Shown here: positions 8,123-16,995 of the stretch, piece by piece
Position numbering within the stretch: the stretch's first letter is position 1
Layout: each line of letters opens with the position of its first letter
Origin: Sulfurimonadaceae bacterium
GTDB lineage: Bacteria > Campylobacterota > Campylobacteria > Campylobacterales > Sulfurimonadaceae
NCBI GenBank assembly: GCA_016744905.1
Contig: JADGDM010000022.1
Coordinates: forward strand, 1-40,009
Reading direction: 5' to 3'
Length of the DNA: 40,009 nt
Position numbers and translations under genes: made by a program
The notes under the pieces: generated by a model
What the model was told of the DNA's origin: nothing
What the model saw: only the letters and a program-made list of their open reading frames with translations
The model's database searches: none

Positions 8123-10687
8123 TTGAGAGATTTCTACCTACTTTTACTCCTTCTTTTTTTAAGTGCCTGTCGAGATAACAGTGAAATCACTGAACCACCA
8201 ATAGAAAATCCTCAAACACCATCCATTGTTATTATGGAATCAGAAAGTAATACTACAAACCTCTCTTGCATCAATAATTTTGAAACTTTTTTTAATGCTG
8301 AACTTAATGGCTGTGTGGCTTGTCATAAAGAAGGTGGTGTCGCCATCAATGCGAATGCACAGTTCCTACTATTTGATAATGATCCTTACGCAAACTATGC
8401 ATCAATGAAGTCCTATTTAGAACACTCTTCTGCGTTGTTTTTAAGTAAACCAACAGGTCTCAATCATCAAGGAGGTACTTTTATCACTCTTGATTCAGCA
8501 GAATATCAAAGTTTCGAGATTTGGATGCAGAAAATTAACGATGAGACATGTATCAAAAGTGAAAATTCAATTCTTGAAAGTAGTTACTATCAAGGAACAA
8601 CACTTTTAAGTTTAGAAGCGACGTATAAAAAAGCTTCTCTTTTATTACGAGGAACTCTACCTAATGTAAATGAGGTTGACCTTGTGAACATGATGCAAGG
8701 AAAAGGTTTTGATGCATTTTTAATGACCAGTGCGAATGATCAACTTTTAGTGAAAAAATATCTCAACGAAAATACTCAAGCGACGGAAATTTTAGACTCC
8801 TATCACTACCCAGAACTCACCAAACGTTTTGAACTCAGTATCATTAAGGATACTGCAGCATCTGTTGCTTATAACGAAGCGCTCATTCAAAATGCACCCG
8901 CTGATGAGTTAGAAACTAAACGATTACTTGCTGAAGTTGCTGGTGCAGAGTTGGACACCTCATTTTCAGAGACACAAGATGCATTGGTTTACGAACCTTT
9001 ACGTCTTATTGTTGATATTGTCAGTAATAATCGTCCTTATGGTGAGATATTAACGGCAGACTATATGATGTTAAACCCTTACAGTGCAGGTAGTTATGGA
9101 TCAACACTCAGTTTCAGTGATATGGATGATGTGGAAGACTATAAAAAAGGAAAAATTAATAAATACAATTTTTATTATCTTGATAATGATACTCCAGTAG
9201 GTTTAGACTCTAAAACTTATGATGCCCTACCTGTTGCAGGACTGTTGACTTCACCAATATTTCTAGCGCGCTACCCTTCAACGGCGACGAATAGAAACAG
9301 AGCGCGCTCACGTGCGGTATATAAACTTTTTTTAGGCTTTGATATTGAATCACTGGCCATCCGTTCCATGGACCCTGAAGAGCTTAAAAAAGCAACCAAT
9401 CCAAGTGACAGCAATAGCAGCTGTTATGCTTGCCATATTGTAATGGATCCCGTAGCCGGTGCTTTTTATAACTGGGGTGACAATGGCCATTTTAAAGAGC
9501 GCGCTTGAGTAGACTCTTTACCTGAAACCTATGTCTCAGAAGCACTCTATCATAGTGGCGATGTCTGGTATAGGGATAATTATATAAAAGCGGGTTTTGA
9601 AAAAGAGATCATGCCAACAACCCAAGAGTATGGAGAAGTTGCGGGAGAAAATGATGGAGTAGTGTGGTTGGCAAAAAAAATTGTGGCGGACAAGCGCTTT
9701 GCTGGTGCGACGGTTATGTTTTGGTGGCGCGCCATTTATGGTTCAAAACTAAGCAATAAACCAACCGTTTCAAGTGACAGTGATTTTGATAAAAAGCTCT
9801 CAATTTATAATCAAGAACAGCAAGAGATTAAAGAGGCAGCCGCTGTTTTTAGTGCAAGTAATCAAAATTTAAAAGAGATGTTTAAATATATGATTTTAGC
9901 ACCAAGATTTCGAGTACTATCGGTTGACGACAGTGCGCAGACTGACTTGTTAGAAGATGTGGGGATTGGTAGACTTTTAAGTCCTGAGGCATTAAATAAT
10001 AAAATCAAGGCAACAACAGGGTATCAATGGAGTCTGTTTTGGGATGAAAAACAAGATGAGTTACTGCGTAGTTATTATATGTTTTATGGGGGTATTGACT
10101 CTGATGGCGTGAGTGATAGACCTTTAGAACTCAATACCTTGATGTCAGCGGTAGTTGAGAGGATGGCAAATGAGATTGCTTGTCCGATTGCAATTAAAGA
10201 GTTAGATACCACTGTTGAAAATAGAAATCTATTTTCAGATATTAATCCAAGGTTAGAACCAATCAGTGACGCCAATATATTAAAAATAAAAACAGAGATA
10301 CAAAACCTACATAGTAGACTTTTAAAGGAAGAACTAAGTCTCAATAGTGTTGAGCTAAATGCGACGTATAATCTTTTTTATGAGATCTGGAATGAGCGTA
10401 AAAATTCTGTGAATAAAGATAATTATTCGATTGTTTTAGCCCACGATGAAGTAGAAAACCCTGATGGTAAATATGGTGAATTTTGTTTTTATAGTCCCGT
10501 AGTACGTTTTGATGAAAGTGTGTGGGTTGATGGCGTGATTGATTGGTCTAAAATCAATAACCATCAAAGTGACGCTGACTCTCCCAATACACTCTTAGGT
10601 GTCTTTATCTCACCAGAACAGACTATGCGCGCTTGGATAGCCGTTTTAACATACATGTTAAATGATTATAGATTTGTAGTAGAGTAG
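8123..10687 (+). pseudogene. heme-motif outer lipoprotein (PSD1/DUF1549-DUF1592-like), interrupted by an in-frame TGA
   Basis: One frame runs from a TTG start at 8123 to TAG at 10687 (855 codons) and is broken only by TGA at 9506-9508, codon 462. The N-terminus is a lipoprotein signal (LLFLSAC, Cys16). Heme-type CXXCH motifs are CVACH (64-68) and CYACH (434-438). Segments such as RGTLPNVNEVD, NRPYGEILTADYMMLNP and CHIVMDPVAGAFYNW recall the cytochrome-linked PSD1/DUF1549/DUF1592 families that are paired with DUF1501 proteins. Translation continues sensibly after the TGA (VDSLPETYVSEALYHSGDVW), and the next ATG in frame is at 9611. No frameshift is seen. It could be a recent nonsense mutation (TGG to TGA or CGA to TGA), a sequence error, or two expressed halves. 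Function is not established. Confidence 0.75.
9506..9508 (+). other. in-frame TGA inside an otherwise continuous reading frame
   Basis: Codons before and after the stop are in the same frame: FKERA, TGA, VDSLPE. The stop directly follows one copy of the AGCGCGCT palindrome (9498-9505). No convincing selenocysteine hairpin follows; the best pairing is AGAC at 9511-9514 with GTCT downstream, only four base pairs. Confidence 0.9.
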
Positions 10688-10696
10688 GGAGTTATT

Positions 10697-11965
10697 ATGC
10701 AAAGACGAGATTTTATAAAATTGTTAATGAGTTCATCTCTTATATCTCCTTCATTATTGAATGCAGGTGAAGCTTTTACGCCTTATACAGGAGAACTTTT
10801 TATAGTGGTTCACGCCAATGGTGGTTGGGATATTAGTAGTTTTTGTGATCCTAAGGCTGATCCATTAATCAATAACTGGGCGAAGACTCAAAGTATAGTG
10901 AATACTACTTCACAAATCAAATATGCCCCTTTTGCAAAAAACGCTAATTTTTTTGAAACCCATCATCAAGATATGTTGGTTCTAAATGGAATAGATACTC
11001 AGACCAATGCACATAATGCAGGTGTCCGTCATATGTTTAGTGGTAGATTTGATGAAGGTTATCCAGCCTTTGGTGCATTGTATGCCAGTATCAAAGCACC
11101 GAACCTTCCATTGAGTTACATCAGTAATGGGGCATATAATTACACCGCGTCTTTGAGTAACTTTACCTTAATGCAAAATCCAACTTCTTTGGGTAATTTA
11201 ATTGATACCAATGCTGCTCCTTATGGCAGTGCAGGTTTTCATCATAGCGCTCAAAATGATATCATTAAAAAGTATTCAGCTGCACGATTGGCGCGTGCGC
11301 AGGTGAATACCAAACTCTCCCCTAGACTGAAAAAAGCAGTCGACAGTTTTGCACAAGCTTCTCAATCAAAAGAGGAACTTTCTTTGTTGAAAAATTATCT
11401 TCCTTCGGCTGAAAATTTGGTACCTATTGTTGATGCCAATGATAATTATAATCCTTTACCTCGACAAGCGCAATTAACTTTAGTCGCTATGAAAGCAGGA
11501 TTATGCTCAACTGCTGATTTGAGACTTGATGGTTTTGATACGCATGATAATCATGATATTGAACATGGACTGGCACTGAGCAATCTTAGTGATGGTCTAA
11601 ACTTTTTATGGACGGAGGCGGAACGTTTAGGGATCAGTGATCGACTGACTGTTTTTGTTACCTCAGACTTTAGTCGTACGCCTTCTTACAATGACGGAAA
11701 AGGTAAAGATCATTGGCCCAGTTCAAGTGCTATCTTTATAAAGAAAAATGCTTCATGGGGAGGAAAGGTCTTTGGAGCGACGGATGATAATCTTGGCGCG
11801 CTGGCAGTGGATCAAAACATCGTACCCAGTGCGGGTGGAATTATTATCGAACCACGACATGTTCAAAGTGCATTAAGAAGCTTAGCTGGAATAGATCAAC
11901 ACGCGTATTCTCAGAAGTTTAACTTAGATAACAGTGATTTAGATCTTAAAAATATATTTTTATAA
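10697..11965 (+). CDS. DUF1501-type exported protein with Tat signal
   Basis: This 422-residue protein starts with a twin-arginine signal (QRRDFIK, then a hydrophobic stretch to about residue 24), so it is exported folded. Features of the DUF1501 family, which is distantly related to the alkaline phosphatase/sulfatase fold, are the early HANGGWD segment, NGIDTQTNAHNAG, DGFDTHDNHD and FVTSDFSRTPSYNDGKGKDHWPSS. The conserved Asp and His residues are suited to metal binding. It follows the interrupted heme lipoprotein by 9 bases with a GGGAG ribosome binding site. The two are co-transcribed, and a hairpin at 12042 terminates them. Its biochemical activity is unknown. Confidence 0.8.
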   Translation: MQRRDFIKLLMSSSLISPSLLNAGEAFTPYTGELFIVVHANGGWDISSFCDPKADPLINNWAKTQSIVNTTSQIKYAPFAKNANFFETHHQDMLVLNGIDTQTNAHNAGVRHMFSGRFDEGYPAFGALYASIKAPNLPLSYISNGAYNYTASLSNFTLMQNPTSLGNLIDTNAAPYGSAGFHHSAQNDIIKKYSAARLARAQVNTKLSPRLKKAVDSFAQASQSKEELSLLKNYLPSAENLVPIVDANDNYNPLPRQAQLTLVAMKAGLCSTADLRLDGFDTHDNHDIEHGLALSNLSDGLNFLWTEAERLGISDRLTVFVTSDFSRTPSYNDGKGKDHWPSSSAIFIKKNASWGGKVFGATDDNLGALAVDQNIVPSAGGIIIEPRHVQSALRSLAGIDQHAYSQKFNLDNSDLDLKNIFL

Positions 11966-12041
11966 TTTATTTGGAAATTAAAAGTAATTATTTGAATAAC
12001 AAAATTATTTTGTATTTAAAATTTGATTATTAAGTTTTATT

Positions 12042-12084
12042 AATAGATTTTAAATTTGATTTGTCAAATAAAATCTATTTTTTT
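12042..12084 (+). terminator. rho-independent terminator after the DUF1501 gene
   Basis: AATAGATTTTA (12042-12052) pairs perfectly with TAAAATCTATT (12069-12079). An inner ATTTGA/TCAAAT pair closes on a TTTG loop, and a T run follows. The right arm covers the stop codon of the convergent fecR-like gene. The T tract favours termination in the plus direction. Confidence 0.75.
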
Positions 12085-12659
12085 ATAAAATCGGCTTCTC
12101 TTCCGACATGGGCTTCTAACTGTATCAAATCTTCATCACTATGTCCTTGCCAGTCCATAGTGTATTTCACACCCTTGTCTGTAGCCCACATCATGACATG
12201 ATTATGGGTTGCAATATTTTCACTGAATTTTACAGTTTTCGAATGAATAGTTGTTTCTCCATAACAGGTACAAAAGTATGTTTTACCATCTTTAACTTCG
12301 GTATATGTTCCTGTTCCACGAATACCTGCAGTCATGTTTTTAGTTTCAATAGAGTGTTTTCCTCCACCACCAAAAACAGCAACCACGCCCCCATCAATAA
12401 TTTTAAGTACACGTTCACTACTACTTTTCTTCAACGTGAATTTACTTTTTCCCTTACTCATAAAAGCATCTTTACCGATGTTAAATCTTAAATGAGACCC
12501 TTTTGTTGTACTGATAATGTCACCCGCTTGGATACGAGTTTTATCTGTTAGCGGATGATTATTAACACGTATATCTCCATCAGATACAATTTTTTGATCA
12601 TTGGCTAAGAGAAGTGAAAATAGAGATAATGAGCTAATAAATAGGGCACTTTTAAACAT
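12075..12659 (-). CDS. FecR-domain periplasmic protein
   Basis: This 194-residue protein has a signal peptide (MFKSALFISSLSLFSLLLAN) and a single FecR domain. The domain shows the pattern of a low-complexity beta strand start (ISTTKGSHLRFNIG), KFTLKKSS, and the typical MTAGIRGTGTYTEV followed by a CTCYGE turn. Here there is no sigma factor or TonB receptor nearby. Instead the gene is divergent from a CHASE2 cyclase, a pairing that recurs in proteobacteria. A periplasmic sensory or ligand-binding role for the cyclase is inference. AAGGA ribosome binding site; its 3' end overlaps the terminator of the DUF1501 gene. Confidence 0.85.
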   Translation of the reverse strand: MFKSALFISSLSLFSLLLANDQKIVSDGDIRVNNHPLTDKTRIQAGDIISTTKGSHLRFNIGKDAFMSKGKSKFTLKKSSSERVLKIIDGGVVAVFGGGGKHSIETKNMTAGIRGTGTYTEVKDGKTYFCTCYGETTIHSKTVKFSENIATHNHVMMWATDKGVKYTMDWQGHSDEDLIQLEAHVGREADFIKK

Positions 12660-12689
12660 GCTAATCCTTACGTTTTTTGAAGTGGAATT

Positions 12690-12695
12690 ATTATA
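12690..12695 (-). promoter_or_regulatory. -10 box for the fecR-like gene
   Basis: Read on the minus strand this is TATAAT, 30 bases before the start codon, in the 46-base divergent gap. The plus-strand cyclase gene has no equally good box within the gap, so its own promoter is unclear. Confidence 0.5.
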
Positions 12696-12705
12696 TCATA
12701 AGCAC

Positions 12706-14619
12706 ATGAATAACAAATCAATATTTCTTATAATTGTTTTCTTTATTTTTTTACTACTGAGTACTTTAAGTTTAAATATATACACCATGGTTGACCCTTT
12801 TTCCAAGAGTATTCAAGCACAGATGTTTAAGTATCATGGTACCTCTAAAGCGAGTGATGAGATTACTATTGTTGATATCGATACAAGATCCTTACACGAA
12901 CTCGGCCAGTGGCCTTTCCCAAGAGATTATATGGGGAAAGTTTTGGAAAACTTAACGGCAGCAGGTGCGGGTATCATCGGGATAGATGTTGTTTTCTCTT
13001 CCCCTGATCGACTCTCTCCTAAAACTTTTGCAGCACGCTTGAATTTGGAGGGTGATTTTTTTGATAGTGATGCTTATCTAGCAGAAGTACTGAGTCGTAC
13101 CCCTACGATATTAGGTTATTTTTTTGATTTTGAAAAAAACAATTATCAAAGTGCACCTTTTTTACCTATAGAAATAATAGCGGATAAACCTCTTGATAGT
13201 TTAGATAGCATACCTGAAGCGATAGGGGTAGATAGAAGTATTGATATTATCTCCTCTGCAGCTTATTCTAGTGGTTTTTTTAATGTTTTAGAACATACCG
13301 CTATTTATATCAGTAAGATGCCTTTAATAATTAAATTTGATAAGGGATACTATACATCTTTGGCTTTTGAAATGTTGCGTATTGCTTATGGTTCATCTAG
13401 TGTGCATCTACATTATGATGATGTGCTTAAAGGTGTAGAATTAGGTGATTTGAGTATACCTACAGATGCTTTTTCAAGAATCAATTTAAACTATAGAGGA
13501 GAGGGTTTTACTTATAAGTATCTCTCTTTTGTGGATGTGTACAATAATGATTTTAATAGTAGTGATATTGAGGGGAAGTTTATTCTTATTGGCACGTCTG
13601 ATTATGGCTTAAACGATAGAGTAAACACACTTTATGATTCTCAAATGCCTGGGGTAGAAGTACACGCAACGGTGATTGACAATATATTAAATCAAGATTT
13701 TTTATATACACCAGAGAATGCGCATGTTATAGTCATTCTTGTTATTTTTGCTTTTACACTACTCTTTGGATTCTTTTTTTATAGAGTCAGTCTATTATTC
13801 AGCTTTTTATCTGCTCTGATATTTTTATCTATTTTGGTTTATATGACCTACTTCTCGATGTTTGAGTATGGCATAATTTTTGATATTTTTTATCCCATTA
13901 TATCTTTGTTTTTTACACTCCTTTTTCTCTCCCTAAGTAAGTTTTATGATGAAAATCAGCAAAAATCTCTCATTCGTGATAAATTTTCTAAAAAAGTATC
14001 CAGTGCTGTTGTGGATGATATCTTAAAAAATAGTGCATTGAATTTTGAAGGTGTTGATAGAGAATTGACTATATTCTTCAGTGATATTCGAGGCTTTACT
14101 CCCTTGTCTGAGAAACTCAATGATTCGAAGAAGTTAATTAAACTTTTAAATCGATATATGGAACCAATGATTGATGATATTATTGAACATAAAGGGACGG
14201 TTGATAAATTGATTGGTGACGCGGTAATGGCGTATTGGAATGCACCTACAAGATGTGAAAATCATGCTGAATTTGCAGTAAGCAGTGCATTGTCACAACT
14301 CGAAAAACTAGTAGAATTAAATATTGAGTTAAAAAAAGAGTTTGATGTTACGATAAAAATAGGTATTGGTATTCATACGGGTGATTGTGTGGTCGGTGAA
14401 ATGGGTTCTCATGATAGATCTGATTATACAATTATTGGCGATAATGTAAATTTGGCCTCACGTATTGAGGGACTATGTAAGAACTATGATCAGACATTGC
14501 TTATCTCTAAAAGTACAAAAGATTTATTGGGGGATGAATATCTGGCTACAAAAATTGACAGTGTCGTTGTTAAGGGAAAAAGTGAAGCGGTGGACATTTA
14601 TAGTGTTAAGAGACGTTAA
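12706..14619 (+). CDS. CHASE2-domain class III adenylate/guanylate cyclase
   Basis: A 637-residue sensor cyclase. The order is an N-terminal membrane helix (about 5-25), an extracytoplasmic CHASE2 domain (about 30-340, with GQWPFPRDYMGKVLENL and AGIIGIDVVFSSPDRL), three closely spaced membrane helices (about 345-425) and a catalytic domain. Metal-binding aspartates lie in FFSDIRGFTPLSEKL and LIGDAVMAYW; IGIHTGDCVVGEMGS and DYTIIGDNVNLASRIEG complete the site. The lysine of VDKLIGDAVMAYW is the adenine-selecting type, suggesting cAMP (inference). ATG at 12706 starts just before the first helix. It is probably linked in signalling to the divergent FecR-like protein. Confidence 0.9.
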   Translation: MNNKSIFLIIVFFIFLLLSTLSLNIYTMVDPFSKSIQAQMFKYHGTSKASDEITIVDIDTRSLHELGQWPFPRDYMGKVLENLTAAGAGIIGIDVVFSSPDRLSPKTFAARLNLEGDFFDSDAYLAEVLSRTPTILGYFFDFEKNNYQSAPFLPIEIIADKPLDSLDSIPEAIGVDRSIDIISSAAYSSGFFNVLEHTAIYISKMPLIIKFDKGYYTSLAFEMLRIAYGSSSVHLHYDDVLKGVELGDLSIPTDAFSRINLNYRGEGFTYKYLSFVDVYNNDFNSSDIEGKFILIGTSDYGLNDRVNTLYDSQMPGVEVHATVIDNILNQDFLYTPENAHVIVILVIFAFTLLFGFFFYRVSLLFSFLSALIFLSILVYMTYFSMFEYGIIFDIFYPIISLFFTLLFLSLSKFYDENQQKSLIRDKFSKKVSSAVVDDILKNSALNFEGVDRELTIFFSDIRGFTPLSEKLNDSKKLIKLLNRYMEPMIDDIIEHKGTVDKLIGDAVMAYWNAPTRCENHAEFAVSSALSQLEKLVELNIELKKEFDVTIKIGIGIHTGDCVVGEMGSHDRSDYTIIGDNVNLASRIEGLCKNYDQTLLISKSTKDLLGDEYLATKIDSVVVKGKSEAVDIYSVKRR

Positions 14620-14654
14620 ATCTACTTTTTAACCTTTAGCTAATAATAAAATCT

Positions 14655-14660
14655 TATAAT
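14655..14660 (+). promoter_or_regulatory. -10 box upstream of the three-heme lipoprotein
   Basis: TATAAT lies 31 bases before the ATG at 14691, in the 71-base gap after the cyclase gene. An AAAGGA ribosome binding site is at about 14680. Confidence 0.55.
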
Positions 14661-14690
14661 ATCTGCAATTAATATGATTAAAGGATTGTA

Positions 14691-15551
14691 ATGAATAAAT
14701 GGTTATTTCCAATAGTCGCAACTGCTGTTCTCTTTATGGGTTGTGATGATATTAGCGAAGAAGAGACCGTTTCTGATGATGGAGGAACTCTTGGACTACA
14801 AATACATCATCAAGGTGAAGCATGTTTAAGTTGTCATAACAGCGGAGGATCGCAAGATCCTGCTTTAAGTGCAGCAGGAACAGTGTTTACTGATGTAAAT
14901 GCAGATAATTCAGCAACAGCACTTTATGCAGTGGGTTATACAATGAGAATTATTTTAGAAGACAGTGCAAAGACAGTGATTAATTTTAGTGCTGGTAATG
15001 GTAGCGCCAATTCTAAAGTTTTTGCTTCAACAGCAGTTAGTACAAGCTTTACTGCGCAGGTTGTTAATGCAAGTGGAACGGTTGTTAATAGTTCTGGCCT
15101 GGCTTCTCATACAAGTGCTCAAACTAATTGTAACAGTTGTCATACCAGCTCTGGAACCAACAGTGCACCAGGACGTATCGTTAATTTTGATATTTCAAAT
15201 AATTTAACTGTCGTAGAAGATGATACAGGCACAACAACGACACCAGAAGCAAATACAACGACTACTGTAGTGACACGTTCATTTAGCACAGATGTTATGC
15301 CACTTTTTAGCTCATGTACCAGTTGCCATAGAGTTGGAGAAGAAGATTTTGTTGCCTCTTCGGATGTTACTATTACCTATAATAGTTTAGTAAATCACAA
15401 CCTATTTAATACAACAACACCTGAGAATTCATGGTTATTATTAAAAAATGATGGTACAAATTCACATTCTGGTGGTGTAAATTTTTCAAAGACTTCAGAT
15501 GCATATACAACGCTACGTGACTGGATAGAGCAGGGCGCTCTAAATAACTAA
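14691..15551 (+). CDS. three-CXXCH cytochrome-like lipoprotein
   Basis: This 286-residue protein has a lipoprotein signal (LFMGC, Cys18) and three c-type heme motifs: CLSCH (45-49), CNSCH (147-151) and CTSCH (209-213). A Thr-rich linker at about 178-196 separates the first two motifs from the last. The C-terminal part, ending in LRDWIEQGAL, looks like a small cytochrome c/PSCyt1-type fold. It is probably anchored in the outer membrane or facing the periplasm as an electron carrier. It leads a run with a TlpA-like protein and ApbE, consistent with redox maturation. Partners are unknown. Confidence 0.8.
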   Translation: MNKWLFPIVATAVLFMGCDDISEEETVSDDGGTLGLQIHHQGEACLSCHNSGGSQDPALSAAGTVFTDVNADNSATALYAVGYTMRIILEDSAKTVINFSAGNGSANSKVFASTAVSTSFTAQVVNASGTVVNSSGLASHTSAQTNCNSCHTSSGTNSAPGRIVNFDISNNLTVVEDDTGTTTTPEANTTTTVVTRSFSTDVMPLFSSCTSCHRVGEEDFVASSDVTITYNSLVNHNLFNTTTPENSWLLLKNDGTNSHSGGVNFSKTSDAYTTLRDWIEQGALNN

Positions 15552-15573
15552 AGATTAAATACAAGGAATAAAA

Positions 15574-16071
15574 ATGAAAAAAATATTATTAACATTAATG
15601 CTTATGGGTTCACTGTTTGCAGATGTAAAAGTAGGCGATAAGGCATTAGGTTTTGATCTTCAAGACTTTAGTAAAGAGAAATCATATACGATGGACTCTT
15701 TTAAGGGAGAAGTTGTTCTTCTCAATATCTGGGCGAGTTGGTGTTCAGGTTGTAAAGAAGAGATGCCAGAGTTCTTTGAACTGCAACGTGAGTACAAAAG
15801 TGGTTTTAAACTCGTCGCGATAAGTATTGATAAAAAATCAAAAGATGCTAAGAAGTTTTTAGCTTCAGTGGAGAAAAAACTGGGTTATGAAACACCATTT
15901 ATTGTCTTACATGATAAAAAGAAATCATCTGCAAAAGCATACAAATGTATTGGAATGCCTTCTTCTTATTTAATTGATAAAGAGGGCGTTATTCAAAAAG
16001 TCATTGTAGGTAGTTTAAATGCTAAAGATATTGTTGCACTTAAAGCAGATATTGATACATTACTAAAATAA
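15574..16071 (+). CDS. TlpA-family thioredoxin-like thiol-disulfide protein
   Basis: A 165-residue periplasmic protein with a signal peptide (MKKILLTLMLMGSLFAD) and a thioredoxin fold. The active site is WCSGC (Cys57, Cys60) in NIWASWCSGCKEEMPEF, and the cis-proline region is GMPSSYLIDKEG. TlpA/ResA/CcmG-type proteins reduce apocytochrome heme-binding cysteines before heme attachment. Directly following a three-CXXCH protein, that is the natural inference. An AAGGA ribosome binding site precedes the ATG. Confidence 0.88.
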   Translation: MKKILLTLMLMGSLFADVKVGDKALGFDLQDFSKEKSYTMDSFKGEVVLLNIWASWCSGCKEEMPEFFELQREYKSGFKLVAISIDKKSKDAKKFLASVEKKLGYETPFIVLHDKKKSSAKAYKCIGMPSSYLIDKEGVIQKVIVGSLNAKDIVALKADIDTLLK

Positions 16072-16080
16072 TAATTTACT

Positions 16081-16995
16081 ATGGCATTTTTTGAAAAGGT
16101 TTTAGAAGGTAAGGTGATGAGTACCTCCCTACTCATCCGTGCCAATGTTACCAAACGTGTTCTTTATGAGGCGTATAAAATTGCCACCGATTTCGAAGCG
16201 CGCTACTCAGCGTACAAAGAGGACTCATTCCTCTCAAAAATCAATCAAAATTCAGGTTTAAAGAGAATTGAATGCAGCAAAGAAGATAAAGAACTATTTT
16301 TCTCTTGCATTGAGTGCTCAAAAAAAAGTGATGGACTGTTTGACATTACTATGGGCGCGCTGAGTCATGGTGCTTATCACTTTGGTTTTGCAAATGAGAA
16401 GCTGGCCTCTGCTGATGAGATCTCTTCTTTAAAAAAGTTAGTAGACTATAAGATGATTGATATCAATGATGAAGGTATCTATCTTCAGAAAAAAGGTATG
16501 CGTCTTGATTTAGGAGGTATTGGTAAGGGTTATGTGGCTAAAAAAGTAGCGCAATATCTTCTGCAAAATAGAGCGACCAAACTGCTTGTCAATGTAGGAG
16601 GTGAGATTGTGACACAAGGTAAGTCTTATAGACTCTCTGTAAAAGACCCTTTTAGTGAAAAGAATATGGCACATATTTCTACTTCAAACGAGGCTACTTC
16701 TATTTCCACGAGTGGAGATTATGAACGTTTTATAAACTCTAGAGAGCATCATCATATTTTGGATAAAAAGAGTGGGTGTTCCGCCAATGGATATAGCTCT
16801 ATGACACTCCTTCAAAATGGACTGAATATTGATTTTCTTGATGCTTACGCTACTGCAATGTTTAGTGCAACACCAAGTGCGCTTAATAAGTTCTCACATA
16901 AACACAGTTTTTCTAGTATCACTATCAATAAAGAAGGTGAGCGTAACTTTATTAATATGGATGTTACCAACTTAAAAGCGGTAGATATTTTATAA
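16081..16995 (+). CDS. apbE: FAD:protein FMN transferase (ApbE family)
   Basis: ApbE attaches FMN covalently to Thr or Ser of target flavoproteins, using FAD and Mg2+. Family motifs are RLDLGGIGKGYVAKKV at about residues 141-156, LVNVGGEI, STSGDYERF and HHHILDKKSG. The 304-residue protein begins at EKVLEGKVMSTSLLI, which corresponds to the start of the catalytic domain, so there is no room for a signal peptide. It should act in the cytoplasm, unlike the usual lipoprotein ApbE. No clear ribosome binding site; it starts 10 bases after the TlpA-like gene, suggesting coupling. Confidence 0.88.
   Translation: MAFFEKVLEGKVMSTSLLIRANVTKRVLYEAYKIATDFEARYSAYKEDSFLSKINQNSGLKRIECSKEDKELFFSCIECSKKSDGLFDITMGALSHGAYHFGFANEKLASADEISSLKKLVDYKMIDINDEGIYLQKKGMRLDLGGIGKGYVAKKVAQYLLQNRATKLLVNVGGEIVTQGKSYRLSVKDPFSEKNMAHISTSNEATSISTSGDYERFINSREHHHILDKKSGCSANGYSSMTLLQNGLNIDFLDAYATAMFSATPSALNKFSHKHSFSSITINKEGERNFINMDVTNLKAVDIL

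Noticed and set aside
9495-9570. Selenocysteine insertion at the in-frame TGA
   Set aside because: No CxxU or UxxC context is present and no stable SECIS-like hairpin lies in the 40 bases after the TGA; only a four-base stem can be drawn.
9611-10687. Second half of the heme lipoprotein as an independent gene
   Set aside because: The frame is continuous with the upstream half and has no good ribosome binding site before ATG 9611; it is better read as the remainder of the interrupted gene.
11802-16197. Absence of GCGCGC over 4.4 kb as a sign of horizontal transfer
   Set aside because: With a mean spacing of about 1.2 kb, one gap of this size among 33 is not surprising, and codon use there looks like the rest of the window.
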